From: DASXQK01 sp963757155
Lineage (GTDB): Bacteria > Pseudomonadota > Alphaproteobacteria > Dongiales > Dongiaceae
Reading direction: 5' to 3'
Assembly (NCBI GenBank): GCA_963757155.1
Contig: CAVWQS010000008.1
Span: 215,356 to 279,355 of the forward strand
Length of the DNA: 64,000 bases
Shown here in pieces: positions 1 through 8,950 of the stretch. A program made the position numbers and the translations under genes. The first letter of the stretch is position 1. Each line of letters starts with the position of its first letter. The notes under the pieces were generated by a model. The model searched no databases and was not told the origin of the DNA. It worked only from the letters and a program-made list of their open reading frames with translations.

Positions 1-1121
1 CCCCTTGCATGACGGTGCCGAAGCATTTTTCCAGCGCGGCGCGATCGCCCCAGAGCGAGGTGTTGTAATCCAGGGGATTGGAGACCGAGGCGAAGCTCGG
101 GAGCTGGGTCCGGAGATCGGCGATTTGCGCCGGCGAGAGCTCCGGCAGTTTGAAGCCATGGCGCTGGGCGAGGTCGGCGGTCATCAGATTATCGGCGCCG
201 GAGCAGGTGAAGACCGCCAGACGGTCGCCCTTGGGCACGCCGGCGACGGAGACCAATTTCGCCGTCTCCAGCAGCCCGGCGATGGAATTGACCCGCATGA
301 CGCCAAGCCGGGCGAAAAGCGCGTCATAGAGCTTGTCGCTGCCCGCCAGCGAGCTCGTATGGCTCATGGCGAGCTTGGCGCCGAGCTCCGAATTGCCCGC
401 CTTGAAGGCAACGATCTGCTTGCCCTTGCCTCGTGCCTTCAGCACCGCGCGGCTGAACCCCGGCACATCGTCCAGACCCTCGATATAAAGGGCGATGGCG
501 CTGACATGGCGGTCCTCGGCCAGCACGTCGATGTAATCGGCGATAGTCAGGATCGCCTGATTGCCCGCGGTGATGACATAGGAGAGCGGCAAAGAGCGGT
601 CGTTCTGGGTCAGGTTGAGGGCCAGATTCCCGCTCTGCGCCACGATGGCCACGCCCCGCTCGGTGCGCTTGCCCCCGAAGCCCGAGGCGAACATCGCCAC
701 CCCTTCGACATAGTTCAGCAGGCCGTAGCAATTGGGCCCGACGGCCGCCAGATCGCCCGCCGCGGCCACCAGCTGCTTCTGCAACTCGATCCCCTCGCCG
801 CCCACCTCGGCAAAGCCGGCGGCATAGCAGACCGCCCCGCCCGCCCCCATGGCCGAAAGCTGGCGCACCATCTCCACCGTCAGCTCGGCGGGTACGGCAA
901 TGAAGGTCGCATCGGGCGGGGCCGGCAGGTCGGCGAGAAGTCTTGAAGCAGCGTCGGCCGCCGATCTCGGGATAGCTGGGATTGACCGGCCAGATCTCCC
1001 CGGTGAATCCGGCATCGACGCAATAGCCGATGGTCGCCGCCAGCTTCTGTCCGCCGATGAAGGCGACATGGCGCGGCGACAGCAGGCGCCGCAGATTGGC
1101 GAGCTTCGCGCTCCGTCCCAT
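1..1121 (-). pseudogene. NDP-forming acyl-CoA synthetase (CoA-binding and ligase domains), frameshifted and cut by the window edge
   Basis: The start at 1121 has a strong GAGGAG ribosome site eight bases upstream. The first about 60 residues are a CoA-binding Rossmann domain (LLSPRHVAFIGG, GEIWPVNPSYPEIGG). Near 938-939 the frame is lost. Removing one base restores KTLADLPAPPDATFIAVPAE and an open frame to the window edge, with VAIVAQSGNLALN and PLDYNTSLW typical of the succinyl-CoA-ligase-like domain. The family (acetyl-CoA synthetase, ADP-forming) makes acyl-CoA from an acid, CoA and NTP. The ATP-grasp part would lie beyond base 1. Divergent from a deacylase/CaiD-like operon, so it may activate the same acid; that is inference. 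The shift may be an assembly error. Confidence 0.75.
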
Positions 1122-1242
1122 CGTTACTTCTCCTCGAAGCGCATCAGCCCGGTATCGGGGCGCCGGAATTTGTCCGATTCCGCCCTGCCCTGGCAAGCCG
1201 ATCTTGGCGCTCGGTTGACAGGCCGGCCCGGCCTACCGGAGG

Positions 1243-2718
1243 ATGCCCCTCCCCTTTGGAGTCCTCCCCTTGCGCTCGGATCTCATCATCCGCCATGCCC
1301 AGGTGATCGACGGCAGCGGCAGCCCGCGTTTTCGGGCGGATGTCGCCGTCGAGGGTGACCGCATCCGCGCCGTCGGCGATCTCGGATCATTCGAGGCCGA
1401 GGTCACCATCGACGGCACGGGCTGCATCCTCGCCCCCGGCCTCATCGATGTGCATACCCATGACGACCGGGCGCTGATCGACGATCGCGAACATCGCTGC
1501 AAGACCAGCCAGGGAGTCACCACGGTGGTGACCGGCAATTGCGGCTTCAGTTTGGCCCCGCTGCGCCCCCGCGGCGCCCTGCCGAAGGAATTCCGGCTGC
1601 TGGGCGAGGCGGCCGACTACCGCTATGGCGCGCTGGAGGACTACATGGCGGCCCTCGACCGGGCGCCGGCCGCCGTGAATGCCGCACTCCTTGTGGGTCA
1701 TGCGACCCTGCGCGCCGGGGTGATGGACGACTTCGATCGCCCGGCGAGCGACGGCGAGATCGCTTCCATGCGCGGGGTGCTGGCGCAATCCCTCGCCGCC
1801 GGCGCCTTCGGCTTTTCCACCGGGCTGGAGTACGCTCCGGCCAAAGCGGCGCCGACGGCGGAGATCATCGGCGTCGCCGAGGCGCTGTCGGGCACCGGCG
1901 CGGTCTACACGACCCATACCCGCGACTACAGCAACGACATCGACGCCGCCATGGAGGAGGCCTTCCTCATTGGGCGCGAGGCCGGGGCGCGGGTCATCCT
2001 TTCCCATCATCAGGGCGACGGGCCGCGCAACTACGGCCATAGCCACCGCACCTTGGCCCGCTACGACCGGGCGCGGGAGAACCAGCCGGCGGGCATGGAT
2101 GTCTATCCCTACAATGCCGCCTCGACCGTCATCGATTTCGGTTTCGTGCGCGACGCCGAGCGGGTGCTGATTGCTTATTCGGAGCCTCATCCCGAGGCCG
2201 GCGGCCGCGACCTCGACCAGATCGCGGCGGAATGGGGCGTCGATCAGGAAGAGGCCTGCCGCCGCCTCTCGCCCGGGGCTGCCATCTATTTCTGCCAGGA
2301 CGAGGGCGATGTGCGCCGCATCCTGGCCCATCCCCACAGCATGATCGGCTCTGACGGCATTCCCGGCGGGCGTTCTACCCATCCGCGGCTCTGGGGCAGC
2401 TTTCCGCGCGTCCTCGGCCATTATGCCCGCGATCTGGGGATCCTCAGCCTCGAGGAAGCCATTCGCAAGATGACCAGCCTGCCGGCCGAGCAGTTCGGCC
2501 TCGCCGGCCGCGGCCGCATCGCCACGGGCATGGCGGCCGATCTCCTCCTCTTCGATCCCGTGACCGTCAAGGACCGGGCGAGCTTCGAGCATCCCACCAC
2601 GCCCAGCGAGGGGATCCGCGCCACCATCGTCAACGGCATCGTCGTCTGCCGCGACGGCGTCCCGACAGGCGCGCTCAGCGGCCGTGCCCTTCGCCGTTCG
2701 CGTGGAGCGGCAGCATGA
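1243..2718 (+). CDS. N-acyl-D-amino-acid deacylase (D-aminoacylase), amidohydrolase superfamily
   Basis: A 491-residue cytoplasmic metal hydrolase that should remove the acyl group from N-acyl-D-amino acids. Family landmarks are the HTHDD metal motif (H71, H73), the GNCGFS loop whose Cys (C100) is a zinc ligand in characterised D-aminoacylases, the SHHQG segment near residue 250, and SDG with D371. The length matches the family (about 480-500). ATG 1243 has GGAGG directly against it; an alternative TTG at 1270, after GGAG and starting MRSDLIIRHAQVIDG, fits the usual N-terminus better. The stop overlaps the next start by four bases, so the two genes are translationally coupled. The substrate side chain cannot be read from sequence. 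Confidence 0.88.
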   Translation: MPLPFGVLPLRSDLIIRHAQVIDGSGSPRFRADVAVEGDRIRAVGDLGSFEAEVTIDGTGCILAPGLIDVHTHDDRALIDDREHRCKTSQGVTTVVTGNCGFSLAPLRPRGALPKEFRLLGEAADYRYGALEDYMAALDRAPAAVNAALLVGHATLRAGVMDDFDRPASDGEIASMRGVLAQSLAAGAFGFSTGLEYAPAKAAPTAEIIGVAEALSGTGAVYTTHTRDYSNDIDAAMEEAFLIGREAGARVILSHHQGDGPRNYGHSHRTLARYDRARENQPAGMDVYPYNAASTVIDFGFVRDAERVLIAYSEPHPEAGGRDLDQIAAEWGVDQEEACRRLSPGAAIYFCQDEGDVRRILAHPHSMIGSDGIPGGRSTHPRLWGSFPRVLGHYARDLGILSLEEAIRKMTSLPAEQFGLAGRGRIATGMAADLLLFDPVTVKDRASFEHPTTPSEGIRATIVNGIVVCRDGVPTGALSGRALRRSRGAAA

Positions 2719-3500
2719 CGGCGCCGGCTGTCCGGATCGAGAAGCACGATGCCTTGTGGGAGATCACCCTCGACCGGCCCAAGGCCAATGCCATCGATAC
2801 GGCGACGAGCCTGGCGCTGGCTTCCGCCTTCATCGCCTTCCGTGACGCGCCATCGGCACGGGTTGCCATCCTCACCGCCGCCGGCAACCGCTTCTTTTCC
2901 GCCGGCTGGGATCTGAAGGACGCGGCCAAGAGCGAGAACGCCGATGACTACGGCCCGGGCGGCTTCGCCGGGCTGACCGAGCTCTTCGATCTGGAGAAGC
3001 CGGTCATCGCCGCCATCAATGGGCTTACCGTCGGCGGCGGCTTCGAGATGGCCTTGGCCTGCGATCTCCTCATCGCCGCCGAAGGGGTCGAATTCTTTCT
3101 GCCCGAGGCAAGCATCGGCGTGATCCCCGATGCCGGCGGCATCTTGCGCTTGCCACGCCGCCTGCCCCGTGCGATTGCGATGGAAATGATGCTCACGGGA
3201 AAACGCCTGACCGCCGCCGAAGCGCGCCACTTCGGCCTCCTCAACGATGTGGTGTCGGCCGCCGAGCTGATGCCCGCCGCCCGGCGCCTCGCGGAGCGGG
3301 TTCTGGCCGCCGCACCCCTTGCCGCCGCCGCCATCAAGGCCGGCGTCGCCGCGACCGAGGCGCTGACGGTGGAGGCGGGCTTCGCGCTCCTGCGCCGCGG
3401 CGGCGTCCCGGCCTATCAGCGCCTGCGCCAGTCGGATGATTATTTCGAGGGGGCGCGGGCCTTCGCCGAGAAGCGCAAGCCCGTCTGGCGCGGCCGCTGA
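2715..3500 (+). CDS. caiD: Crotonase-family enzyme, carnitinyl-CoA dehydratase-like (CaiD)
   Basis: The product is 261 residues, the same length as E. coli CaiD. It shares FFSAGWDLK, the block GPGGFAGLTE, GGGFE with Glu111, LPEASIG with Glu131, and the C-terminal AFAEKRKPVW. Glu111 and Glu131 fall at the catalytic positions described for CaiD, which hydrates crotonobetainyl-CoA to carnitinyl-CoA. Other crotonases of unknown substrate also keep these features, so enoyl-CoA hydratase is the safe call and CaiD the likely one. It starts inside the deacylase stop (ATGA) and its own stop overlaps the lpxD start (TGATG). No caiA, caiB or caiC is present, so a full carnitine pathway is not shown here. 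Confidence 0.8.
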   Translation: MTAPAVRIEKHDALWEITLDRPKANAIDTATSLALASAFIAFRDAPSARVAILTAAGNRFFSAGWDLKDAAKSENADDYGPGGFAGLTELFDLEKPVIAAINGLTVGGGFEMALACDLLIAAEGVEFFLPEASIGVIPDAGGILRLPRRLPRAIAMEMMLTGKRLTAAEARHFGLLNDVVSAAELMPAARRLAERVLAAAPLAAAAIKAGVAATEALTVEAGFALLRRGGVPAYQRLRQSDDYFEGARAFAEKRKPVWRGR

Positions 3501-4579
3501 TGCCGAAGATCAGGGATATCGCGGCTGCCCTGAAGGCCGACCTCACCGGCGACGGCGAGATCACCGTCGAGGGTATCAATCACCCGGCCGCAGCAGGCCC
3601 CCAGGATCTCGCTCTGGCGCTGGAGGACTCCGCCCTCTCGGCTTTGGGAGAGAGTGCGGCGCCTGCTGCGATCGTCGCGCGGGGCGCCGAGACGCCGGCC
3701 AGGCTTCGCGCCGTCATCGCCGTCGATTTTCCCCGCTACGCCATGGCGACCTTGACCCGCCTCTTCGCCAACGCGCCCCATGCGGCAACGGGAACGCATC
3801 CGACCGCGGTGGTGGACCCCTCGGCGGTGATCGAGGACTCCGTCTCCATCGGGCCCTTCGTCGTCGTCGGGCCCGGGACCCATATCGGCCGGGGTACGGT
3901 CGTCCTTCCCCATGTCACCATCGCCGCGCATGCCCGGATCGGCGCCGAATGCCTGTTCCATCCCGGCGTCAGGATCGGCGAGCGGGTCGAGATCGGCGAC
4001 CGGGTCATCCTGCATCACAATTGCAGCATCGGGGCCGATGGCTTCAGTTTCGCCATTCCCGAGCCGGGGTCGCCGCCACCCCCGGGGGCGCCGCGAATCT
4101 CCCGCATCGCCTCGCTGGGCACCGTGATCCTCGGCCCCGATGTCGAGGTCGGCGCCAACAGCTGCATCGACCGTGGCACCATCGAGGCGACCTTCGTCGG
4201 CGCCGGCACCAAGATCGATAATCTCGTCATGATCGCCCACAACAATCAGATCGGCGAAGGCTGCCTCATCGCCGGCCGCGTCGGCGTTTCCGGCAGCTGC
4301 CGGATCGGCAACCGGGTGATCCTCGCCGGCGGCGTCGGCATCGCCGACCATGTCACCATCGGGGATGACGCCGTGGTCCTCGCCGGCGCCCAGGTGGGCA
4401 GCAGCCGGATCGCCCCCGGGGCCGTGGTCATCGGCATGCCGGCCATGCCGAAGGACAAGTTCTTCGAGCAGGTGCGCTATATGTTCCGGCTGAAGCGGAT
4501 CTTCGCCGATGTCGCGGAGATCAAGAGCCGCCTCGGCTTGGCCAAACCCGAGCCCGCCAAAACCGGCGACGAATTATAA
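3500..4579 (+). CDS. lpxD: UDP-3-O-(3-hydroxyacyl)glucosamine N-acyltransferase
   Basis: LpxD transfers a 3-hydroxyacyl chain from ACP to UDP-3-O-acylglucosamine, the third step of lipid A synthesis. The product has 359 residues, slightly longer than E. coli LpxD (341). It has an N-terminal uridine-binding domain (residues 1-100), then left-handed beta-helix hexapeptide repeats (about 105-320) and the catalytic motif MIAHN with His247. The usual partners bamA, fabZ and lpxA are absent; it sits at the end of a deacylase/CaiD-like operon with a one-base overlap. That suggests a second, specialised copy, though only the rest of the genome can show whether another lpxD exists. Confidence 0.93.
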   Translation: MPKIRDIAAALKADLTGDGEITVEGINHPAAAGPQDLALALEDSALSALGESAAPAAIVARGAETPARLRAVIAVDFPRYAMATLTRLFANAPHAATGTHPTAVVDPSAVIEDSVSIGPFVVVGPGTHIGRGTVVLPHVTIAAHARIGAECLFHPGVRIGERVEIGDRVILHHNCSIGADGFSFAIPEPGSPPPPGAPRISRIASLGTVILGPDVEVGANSCIDRGTIEATFVGAGTKIDNLVMIAHNNQIGEGCLIAGRVGVSGSCRIGNRVILAGGVGIADHVTIGDDAVVLAGAQVGSSRIAPGAVVIGMPAMPKDKFFEQVRYMFRLKRIFADVAEIKSRLGLAKPEPAKTGDEL

Positions 4580-4705
4580 TTTCCCACAGAGAAAGCTCGA
4601 TTTCCGGCCCTGGCCAGGGGAAATAGGCCTATTGCCCCTGGCGCGCGCTCCGCGCTGATCCTATTTTGACCTAGGGCGTAGGTTATCGATCGCAGGTGAC
4701 GGGCG

Positions 4706-5785
4706 TTGCGTGGGCGGCAGGTGCTAAATGGGCTGACGGGCCGCTGGTCGCGGCGTCGGTTCCTGCGCGCCGGCATGGCACTGGGCGCGCTTTCCCCCCT
4801 CTTTCCCGGACCGCTTCTGACCCGCCCTGCCGCAGCGCAGGACATGCGCTATTTCCGCATCGGCACCGGCGAGAGCGGTGGCTCGCTCTTCCTCCTGGGG
4901 GGCGTAATCGCCGGGGTGGTCAGCAATCCGCCCGGCAGCCGGAGTTGCGACGACGGCGGCAGCTGCGGCGTCCCGGGGCTGATCGCCGTCGCCCAGGCGA
5001 CGGCGGGGTCGGTGGAGAATGTCGGCGCCATCGGCGCGGGCACGCTCGATTCAGGCTTAAGTCAGGCCGATGTCGCCTTCTGGGCCTTCAACGGCAAAAG
5101 CGTCTTCGCCCAGCCCGGTGCCATCTCCAGCCTCAGGGCCATCGCCAATCTGTATCAGGAGAGCCTGCACGTCATCGTGCATCCGGACGGCAAGATCAAG
5201 TCCATCGCCGATCTCCGCAGCAAGCGTGTCGGTTTCGGGCCGAAGAATGCCGGCAACATGCTGACAGCGGGGCTGGTGCTGAAGGGTCTCGGCCTCAGCG
5301 AGAAGCGCCTGAAGCCGGACTACTCCGACCTCGGCACCGCCATCAGCCAGTTCGAGGCCGGCGAGCTCGATGCGCTGATGATCGTCGATGCGGTCCCCCT
5401 GCCCGCCATCGTCGAGCTGGCCAAGCGCCGGCCGATCGCCCTCCTCCCCGTCCAGGGCGACAAGATCGCCACGCTCCGCCGCGACTATGATTTCCTCAGC
5501 GTCGACGTGATTCCGGCCGACAGCTACGAAGGGGTTTCGACCACCTCGACGCTGGGGCTGGGGGTGCTCTGGCTGGTCGCCGCGAGCCAGGAGGAGACGC
5601 TGATCTACGACCTGACCAAATCCCTGTGGAACAAGGCCAACCGCAAGCTGCTCGACGAATCCGGCGCACTCGGCCGCCAGGTCAAGCCCGGTGCCGCCTT
5701 GCTGGCGATCCCGATCCCGCTGCATCCCGGCGCGCAGCGCTACTACGCCGAGATGGAGCAGCCCGGCGCACCCGCGCCGCAGTAA
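4706..5785 (+). CDS. TAXI-family TRAP transporter solute-binding protein
   Basis: A periplasmic binding protein of the TAXI (TRAP-associated extracytoplasmic immunogenic) type. The N-terminus carries a twin-arginine signal (SRRRFLRAG, residues 15-23) followed by a hydrophobic stretch ending PAAAQD, so the mature protein starts near residue 45. RIGTGESGG, GVPGLIAVAQATAGSVENV and VGFGPKNAGN are characteristic family segments. Translation probably begins at TTG 4706, with GTG 4721 possible. No fused DctM/DctQ permease lies beside it, so it is an orphan receptor or shares a distant permease. Its 3' end meets the oxidase operon head-on with a 12-base gap. Confidence 0.85.
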   Translation: MRGRQVLNGLTGRWSRRRFLRAGMALGALSPLFPGPLLTRPAAAQDMRYFRIGTGESGGSLFLLGGVIAGVVSNPPGSRSCDDGGSCGVPGLIAVAQATAGSVENVGAIGAGTLDSGLSQADVAFWAFNGKSVFAQPGAISSLRAIANLYQESLHVIVHPDGKIKSIADLRSKRVGFGPKNAGNMLTAGLVLKGLGLSEKRLKPDYSDLGTAISQFEAGELDALMIVDAVPLPAIVELAKRRPIALLPVQGDKIATLRRDYDFLSVDVIPADSYEGVSTTSTLGLGVLWLVAASQEETLIYDLTKSLWNKANRKLLDESGALGRQVKPGAALLAIPIPLHPGAQRYYAEMEQPGAPAPQ

Positions 5786-5797
5786 CCCGATCTTGCT

Positions 5798-6571
5798 CTA
5801 GGGCCGATCCGCGTAATACCGGCTGGCCGCGTCGATCTCTTCCGGCGTCAATCCGCGGGCGATATTGCGCATCTGCTCGCCGATGTCGTTGCGCCGGGTG
5901 CCGGCGGCGAAAGCCGCGAGCTGGGCATGCAGATAGACCACGGGCTGCCCCCCGAGCCACCCCGCGCCCGCCTTGCTGTCGAGGGTGCCGTGACAGGCGC
6001 CGCAGGGCGCTATGCCCCGCATGGGCGCACCGCTGGCGACGATCTGCGGCCGCTCGACGGCCGCAGCAGTCCGATCGGAGACCCGCGGCAGATAGGCATA
6101 ATAGGCGGCGAGGTCGCGAAGGTCCGTATCGTTGAGCCCGGCCACGAGCGGAGCCATGACGGCGCTGCTGCGTGCGCCGGTCTGGAAATCCCGCAGCTGC
6201 TTGTAGATCGCAATGGGAGATTGCCCCGCGAGATTGGGCGTGTTGGCCTGGCTCAGGCCCCGGGCGCCGTGGCACATCGTGCAGCGCAGTGCCAAAGTGG
6301 CGCCGCTCCCGATCGATTCCGCGCTCGCGCCGTTCAGCATCTGCGGCACGACCTCGACGCGGGTCGTCGGATAATCGGCCTGCACCACCTGTCCTCTGCT
6401 CGGCGTGGCTTGAACGAGGCCGGCCGCGCTGCAGATCGCCTCCCAGAGGCTGCCGAACCGCTCCCCGGGCTGCGCCAGGGGCAGCCAGGCAAAGCCGACG
6501 ATCGCGCCGGCGATCGCGATCGCCGCGGTGATGCCGATGCTGGTGGCGACCCAGCTGTCCCGCCCGCTCAT
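5798..6571 (-). CDS. Membrane-anchored dihaem cytochrome c (cytochrome c4-like)
   Basis: The 257-residue product has an N-terminal membrane helix (about residues 8-30) and two haem-binding motifs, CTMCH at 97-101 and CGACH at 190-194, in two similar halves (NLAGQSPIAIYKQL; GWLGGQPVVYLHAQL). This is the c4 pattern of tandem class I domains. ATG 6571 was chosen because it overlaps the oxidase subunit I stop as ATGA; a longer in-frame reading to 6682 would lie inside that gene. As the last gene of the oxidase operon it is likely the electron donor to CuA, which is inference. It should face the periplasm. Confidence 0.86.
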   Translation of the reverse strand: MSGRDSWVATSIGITAAIAIAGAIVGFAWLPLAQPGERFGSLWEAICSAAGLVQATPSRGQVVQADYPTTRVEVVPQMLNGASAESIGSGATLALRCTMCHGARGLSQANTPNLAGQSPIAIYKQLRDFQTGARSSAVMAPLVAGLNDTDLRDLAAYYAYLPRVSDRTAAAVERPQIVASGAPMRGIAPCGACHGTLDSKAGAGWLGGQPVVYLHAQLAAFAAGTRRNDIGEQMRNIARGLTPEEIDAASRYYADRP

Positions 6572-8193
6572 GGCTGGGCTCCCACCACGATCGCCGGCAC
6601 GGCGGTACCCGGGGTCGCCAGAAGATGGGCGATGGGAAATCCATAGTTCACGAGGGTCAGCGCCACCATCAAAGCGAGCCAAAGCCCGAATCCGTTCAGC
6701 GCCGCCGGCAGGCGCTGCGGCGGATGCACGGCGAGGCTGAAGCGATAGTCCCCTGGTTCGACCCGAGGCTCCCTCTGCCCGCGTGCGAGCACGAGGAGGA
6801 ACAGCGCACCCGAAACCACCAGGATCGCCCCGCCGATGACCGACATCGTCACCGACGCGGCTTGCGGGGCGATCATCGGATCCTTGTAGTCGTAGAACGC
6901 CATGCGGCGCGGCATGCCCAGGATGCCGACATAGTGCCAGGGGAATGTCAGCACCACCATGCCGAGGAACCAGGTCCAGAGCTGGAGGCGCATCAGGCGG
7001 AGGCTGCCCAGGGCGCGCCCAGTCAGATGTGGCCAGATGTCATAGGCGATCACGAAATACATGATGACGATCGCCCCGCCGAAGATCAGGTGGAAATGCC
7101 CGGTGACCCATTGGGTGTTGTGGATCGTGCTGTCGAGCTGGTAGCTCATGTTGATGAGGCCGCCCGCCCCTCCGAAGCCTAGCATGATGAAGGAGAAGGC
7201 GGCGCCCAGCATGACCGGGTTGTCCCAGGGCAGGACCTTCAGCCATCCCAGCACGCCTTTGCCCCCGCGCAGCCGCGCGGCGATCTCGACCGAAGCGCAG
7301 ATGGTGAACACCGTCAGAAAGGTCGGCAAGGTGACCAGGGCCGTGAAAACCGAATGCAGGAATTTGAAGCCAGACCCCACCTGTGGGTCCGCGAACAGGT
7401 GATGCACGCCGATGGGCATGGCGACCACGAGGAACAGGATGAAGGCAAGCCGCCCCATGGCATCGCTGTACAGCCGCCCACCGATCGCCCGCGGGAGGAT
7501 CGTGTAATAGGCGATATAGGTGGGCATCAGCCAGAAATAGACGATCGCATGCAGGGTCCAGGAGAAGAAGACGCGCGCGAGCCCCGCATCGATGGTGCTG
7601 CGCCAGCCAAGCGCCACGGGGATGATCTGGAACAGCAGTTCGAGCGCGGCGCCGACCGCAGTCCAGCCCCAGAGATAGGAGCCGGCGACCGTGGCGAACA
7701 TCGCGAAGGGCACCGGCGATCCGGGATTGTCCCGCTTCCAGCGGTAGAGATTCACCGACATGAGCGCGACCCAGATCCACGAGCCGACGACGACGAGGAC
7801 AACCCCTATGTAGTAGAAGGGACTGCCGATCAGCGGCGGGTAGAAGGTGTAGAGCACCGAAGCTTGTCCCAGGGAGACCGGGACGATCGCGACAACCGTG
7901 CCTAGGGCCACGAGGGCAAACCCGAGCCAGGCCCAGCGCAGGCCGATGAGGGGCCGCTCGAGCGCCGCTTCGGTCACGAAATAGCCGAACCCCATGGCGA
8001 CGAGCGTCGGCAGCACATAGGCCATGGTGGTGCCATGGGCGGTGACCGAGCGGTAGTACAACTCCGGATCGCCGATCCAGGCATGCAGCGGGCTGCGGAT
8101 GAACATCTGCCATTCGCCCAGCAGCAAGGCCAGGGCAAAGCCGGCGAAGGCGAGCCAGAAATGGGCGAGGATCATCCGCCGGCTATTTGACAC
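6568..8193 (-). CDS. ba3-type (B-family) cytochrome c oxidase subunit I
   Basis: The 541-residue integral membrane protein follows Thermus ba3 subunit I closely in ASVLYTFYPPL, IVYFWLMP, HHLFADP, LPWDNP and GHFHL. All haem and copper ligands are present: H53 and H368 for low-spin haem b, H366 for haem a3, H215 with cross-link Tyr219 and H264/H265 for CuB. It reduces O2 to water with proton pumping. The first catalytic helix reads LHAIVYFW where Thermus has GHPIVYFW, so Pro is replaced by Ala but the ligands stay. Its start overlaps the subunit II stop by 11 bases. Low-oxygen or alternative respiration is typical of this family. Confidence 0.93.
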   Translation of the reverse strand: MSNSRRMILAHFWLAFAGFALALLLGEWQMFIRSPLHAWIGDPELYYRSVTAHGTTMAYVLPTLVAMGFGYFVTEAALERPLIGLRWAWLGFALVALGTVVAIVPVSLGQASVLYTFYPPLIGSPFYYIGVVLVVVGSWIWVALMSVNLYRWKRDNPGSPVPFAMFATVAGSYLWGWTAVGAALELLFQIIPVALGWRSTIDAGLARVFFSWTLHAIVYFWLMPTYIAYYTILPRAIGGRLYSDAMGRLAFILFLVVAMPIGVHHLFADPQVGSGFKFLHSVFTALVTLPTFLTVFTICASVEIAARLRGGKGVLGWLKVLPWDNPVMLGAAFSFIMLGFGGAGGLINMSYQLDSTIHNTQWVTGHFHLIFGGAIVIMYFVIAYDIWPHLTGRALGSLRLMRLQLWTWFLGMVVLTFPWHYVGILGMPRRMAFYDYKDPMIAPQAASVTMSVIGGAILVVSGALFLLVLARGQREPRVEPGDYRFSLAVHPPQRLPAALNGFGLWLALMVALTLVNYGFPIAHLLATPGTAVPAIVVGAQP

Positions 8194-8764
8194 AGCTCAA
8201 CCTCTTTGCGCTGGCCGCCATCTGCACGAAGGCCGCCTTGTCGACGATCTTGATCCGGCCCCACATCCCCTCATGGCCGAGGCCGCAGAACTCGTGGCAG
8301 GGCATGGTGCGCTCGCCCGGCGTCTCGAACCGGGCCGGGAGGCTGGCGATATAGCCCGGCACGAGCATGAGGTTGATATCGGTCCCGGTGATCAGGAATC
8401 CGTGCACCACATCGGCGCTGGTGATCCGGAAGGTGATGGGTGTGTCCGTCGGCACCAGAATGCATTGCGGCGTGAAGGAGTATTGCTGGCCGATCGCCCG
8501 CACGGTGACGGAGCCGTCGGGCTCCAGCGCGCTGCCTAGATTGCTCTCGATGAACTCGCCACCGAGGTGCAGGCTGCGCGGGTCGACGGTCTCGACGCGG
8601 CTCTGCGGCATGGAGGCCTGGTGCAGCCCCGCGAAGACGGCGATGACCACGAGCAGGACGATGAGGATGACGGATAAGGCCGCCCAGCGGCGCTCGACGC
8701 GCTCGACATTGTCGGCGGCGCCGTGCTCGGGCGAGGGCGGATGAGTTGGAGAGACATCTGTCAT
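8183..8764 (-). CDS. ba3-type cytochrome c oxidase subunit II (CuA)
   Basis: The 193-residue protein has one N-terminal membrane helix (about residues 28-48) and a periplasmic cupredoxin domain. The binuclear CuA ligands are complete: H121 (VVHGF) and CHEFCGLGHEGM with C156, C160, H164 and M167. CuA takes electrons from cytochrome c and passes them to subunit I. ATG 8764 overlaps the previous small gene's stop as ATGA, so the longer reading to 8812 is not needed. The single helix fits the ba3 subtype rather than the two-helix aa3 subunit II. Confidence 0.93.
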   Translation of the reverse strand: MTDVSPTHPPSPEHGAADNVERVERRWAALSVILIVLLVVIAVFAGLHQASMPQSRVETVDPRSLHLGGEFIESNLGSALEPDGSVTVRAIGQQYSFTPQCILVPTDTPITFRITSADVVHGFLITGTDINLMLVPGYIASLPARFETPGERTMPCHEFCGLGHEGMWGRIKIVDKAAFVQMAASAKRLSCVK

Positions 8765-8943
8765 GGCGCGCCCGCACGCGGCACGAAGACCAGGAGATAG
8801 AACGCGAACCACATCAGCATGACGGCGATCGTCGCAATGCCGGCCAGCGCGATCGCGCCCTTGGGGCCGGCGCGCAGAATACCGGTCAGGGCCGCATCCG
8901 GAGTCTTGGCCGGTTCCTCTGTGACGGGATCGGAATTCATCAT
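8761..8943 (-). CDS. Small single-helix membrane protein, candidate oxidase subunit IIa
   Basis: A 60-residue protein (MMNSDPVTEEP...) with one hydrophobic helix near residues 29-52 and a short tail RAGAP. It lies between the trihaem cytochrome and subunit II, overlapping the latter by four bases. Thermus ba3 has a small single-helix subunit IIa, and short membrane proteins often precede subunit II in ba3 operons, so an accessory oxidase subunit is the natural reading. Sequence similarity alone is too weak to prove it. ATG 8943 follows a GGAG about ten bases upstream; the next codon is also ATG. Confidence 0.7.
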   Translation of the reverse strand: MMNSDPVTEEPAKTPDAALTGILRAGPKGAIALAGIATIAVMLMWFAFYLLVFVPRAGAP

Positions 8944-8950
8944 GGCCGTC

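Noticed and set aside
5..946. Long plus-strand open frame opposite the acyl-CoA synthetase
   Set aside because: It is a high-GC shadow; the minus strand carries clear CoA-ligase motifs.
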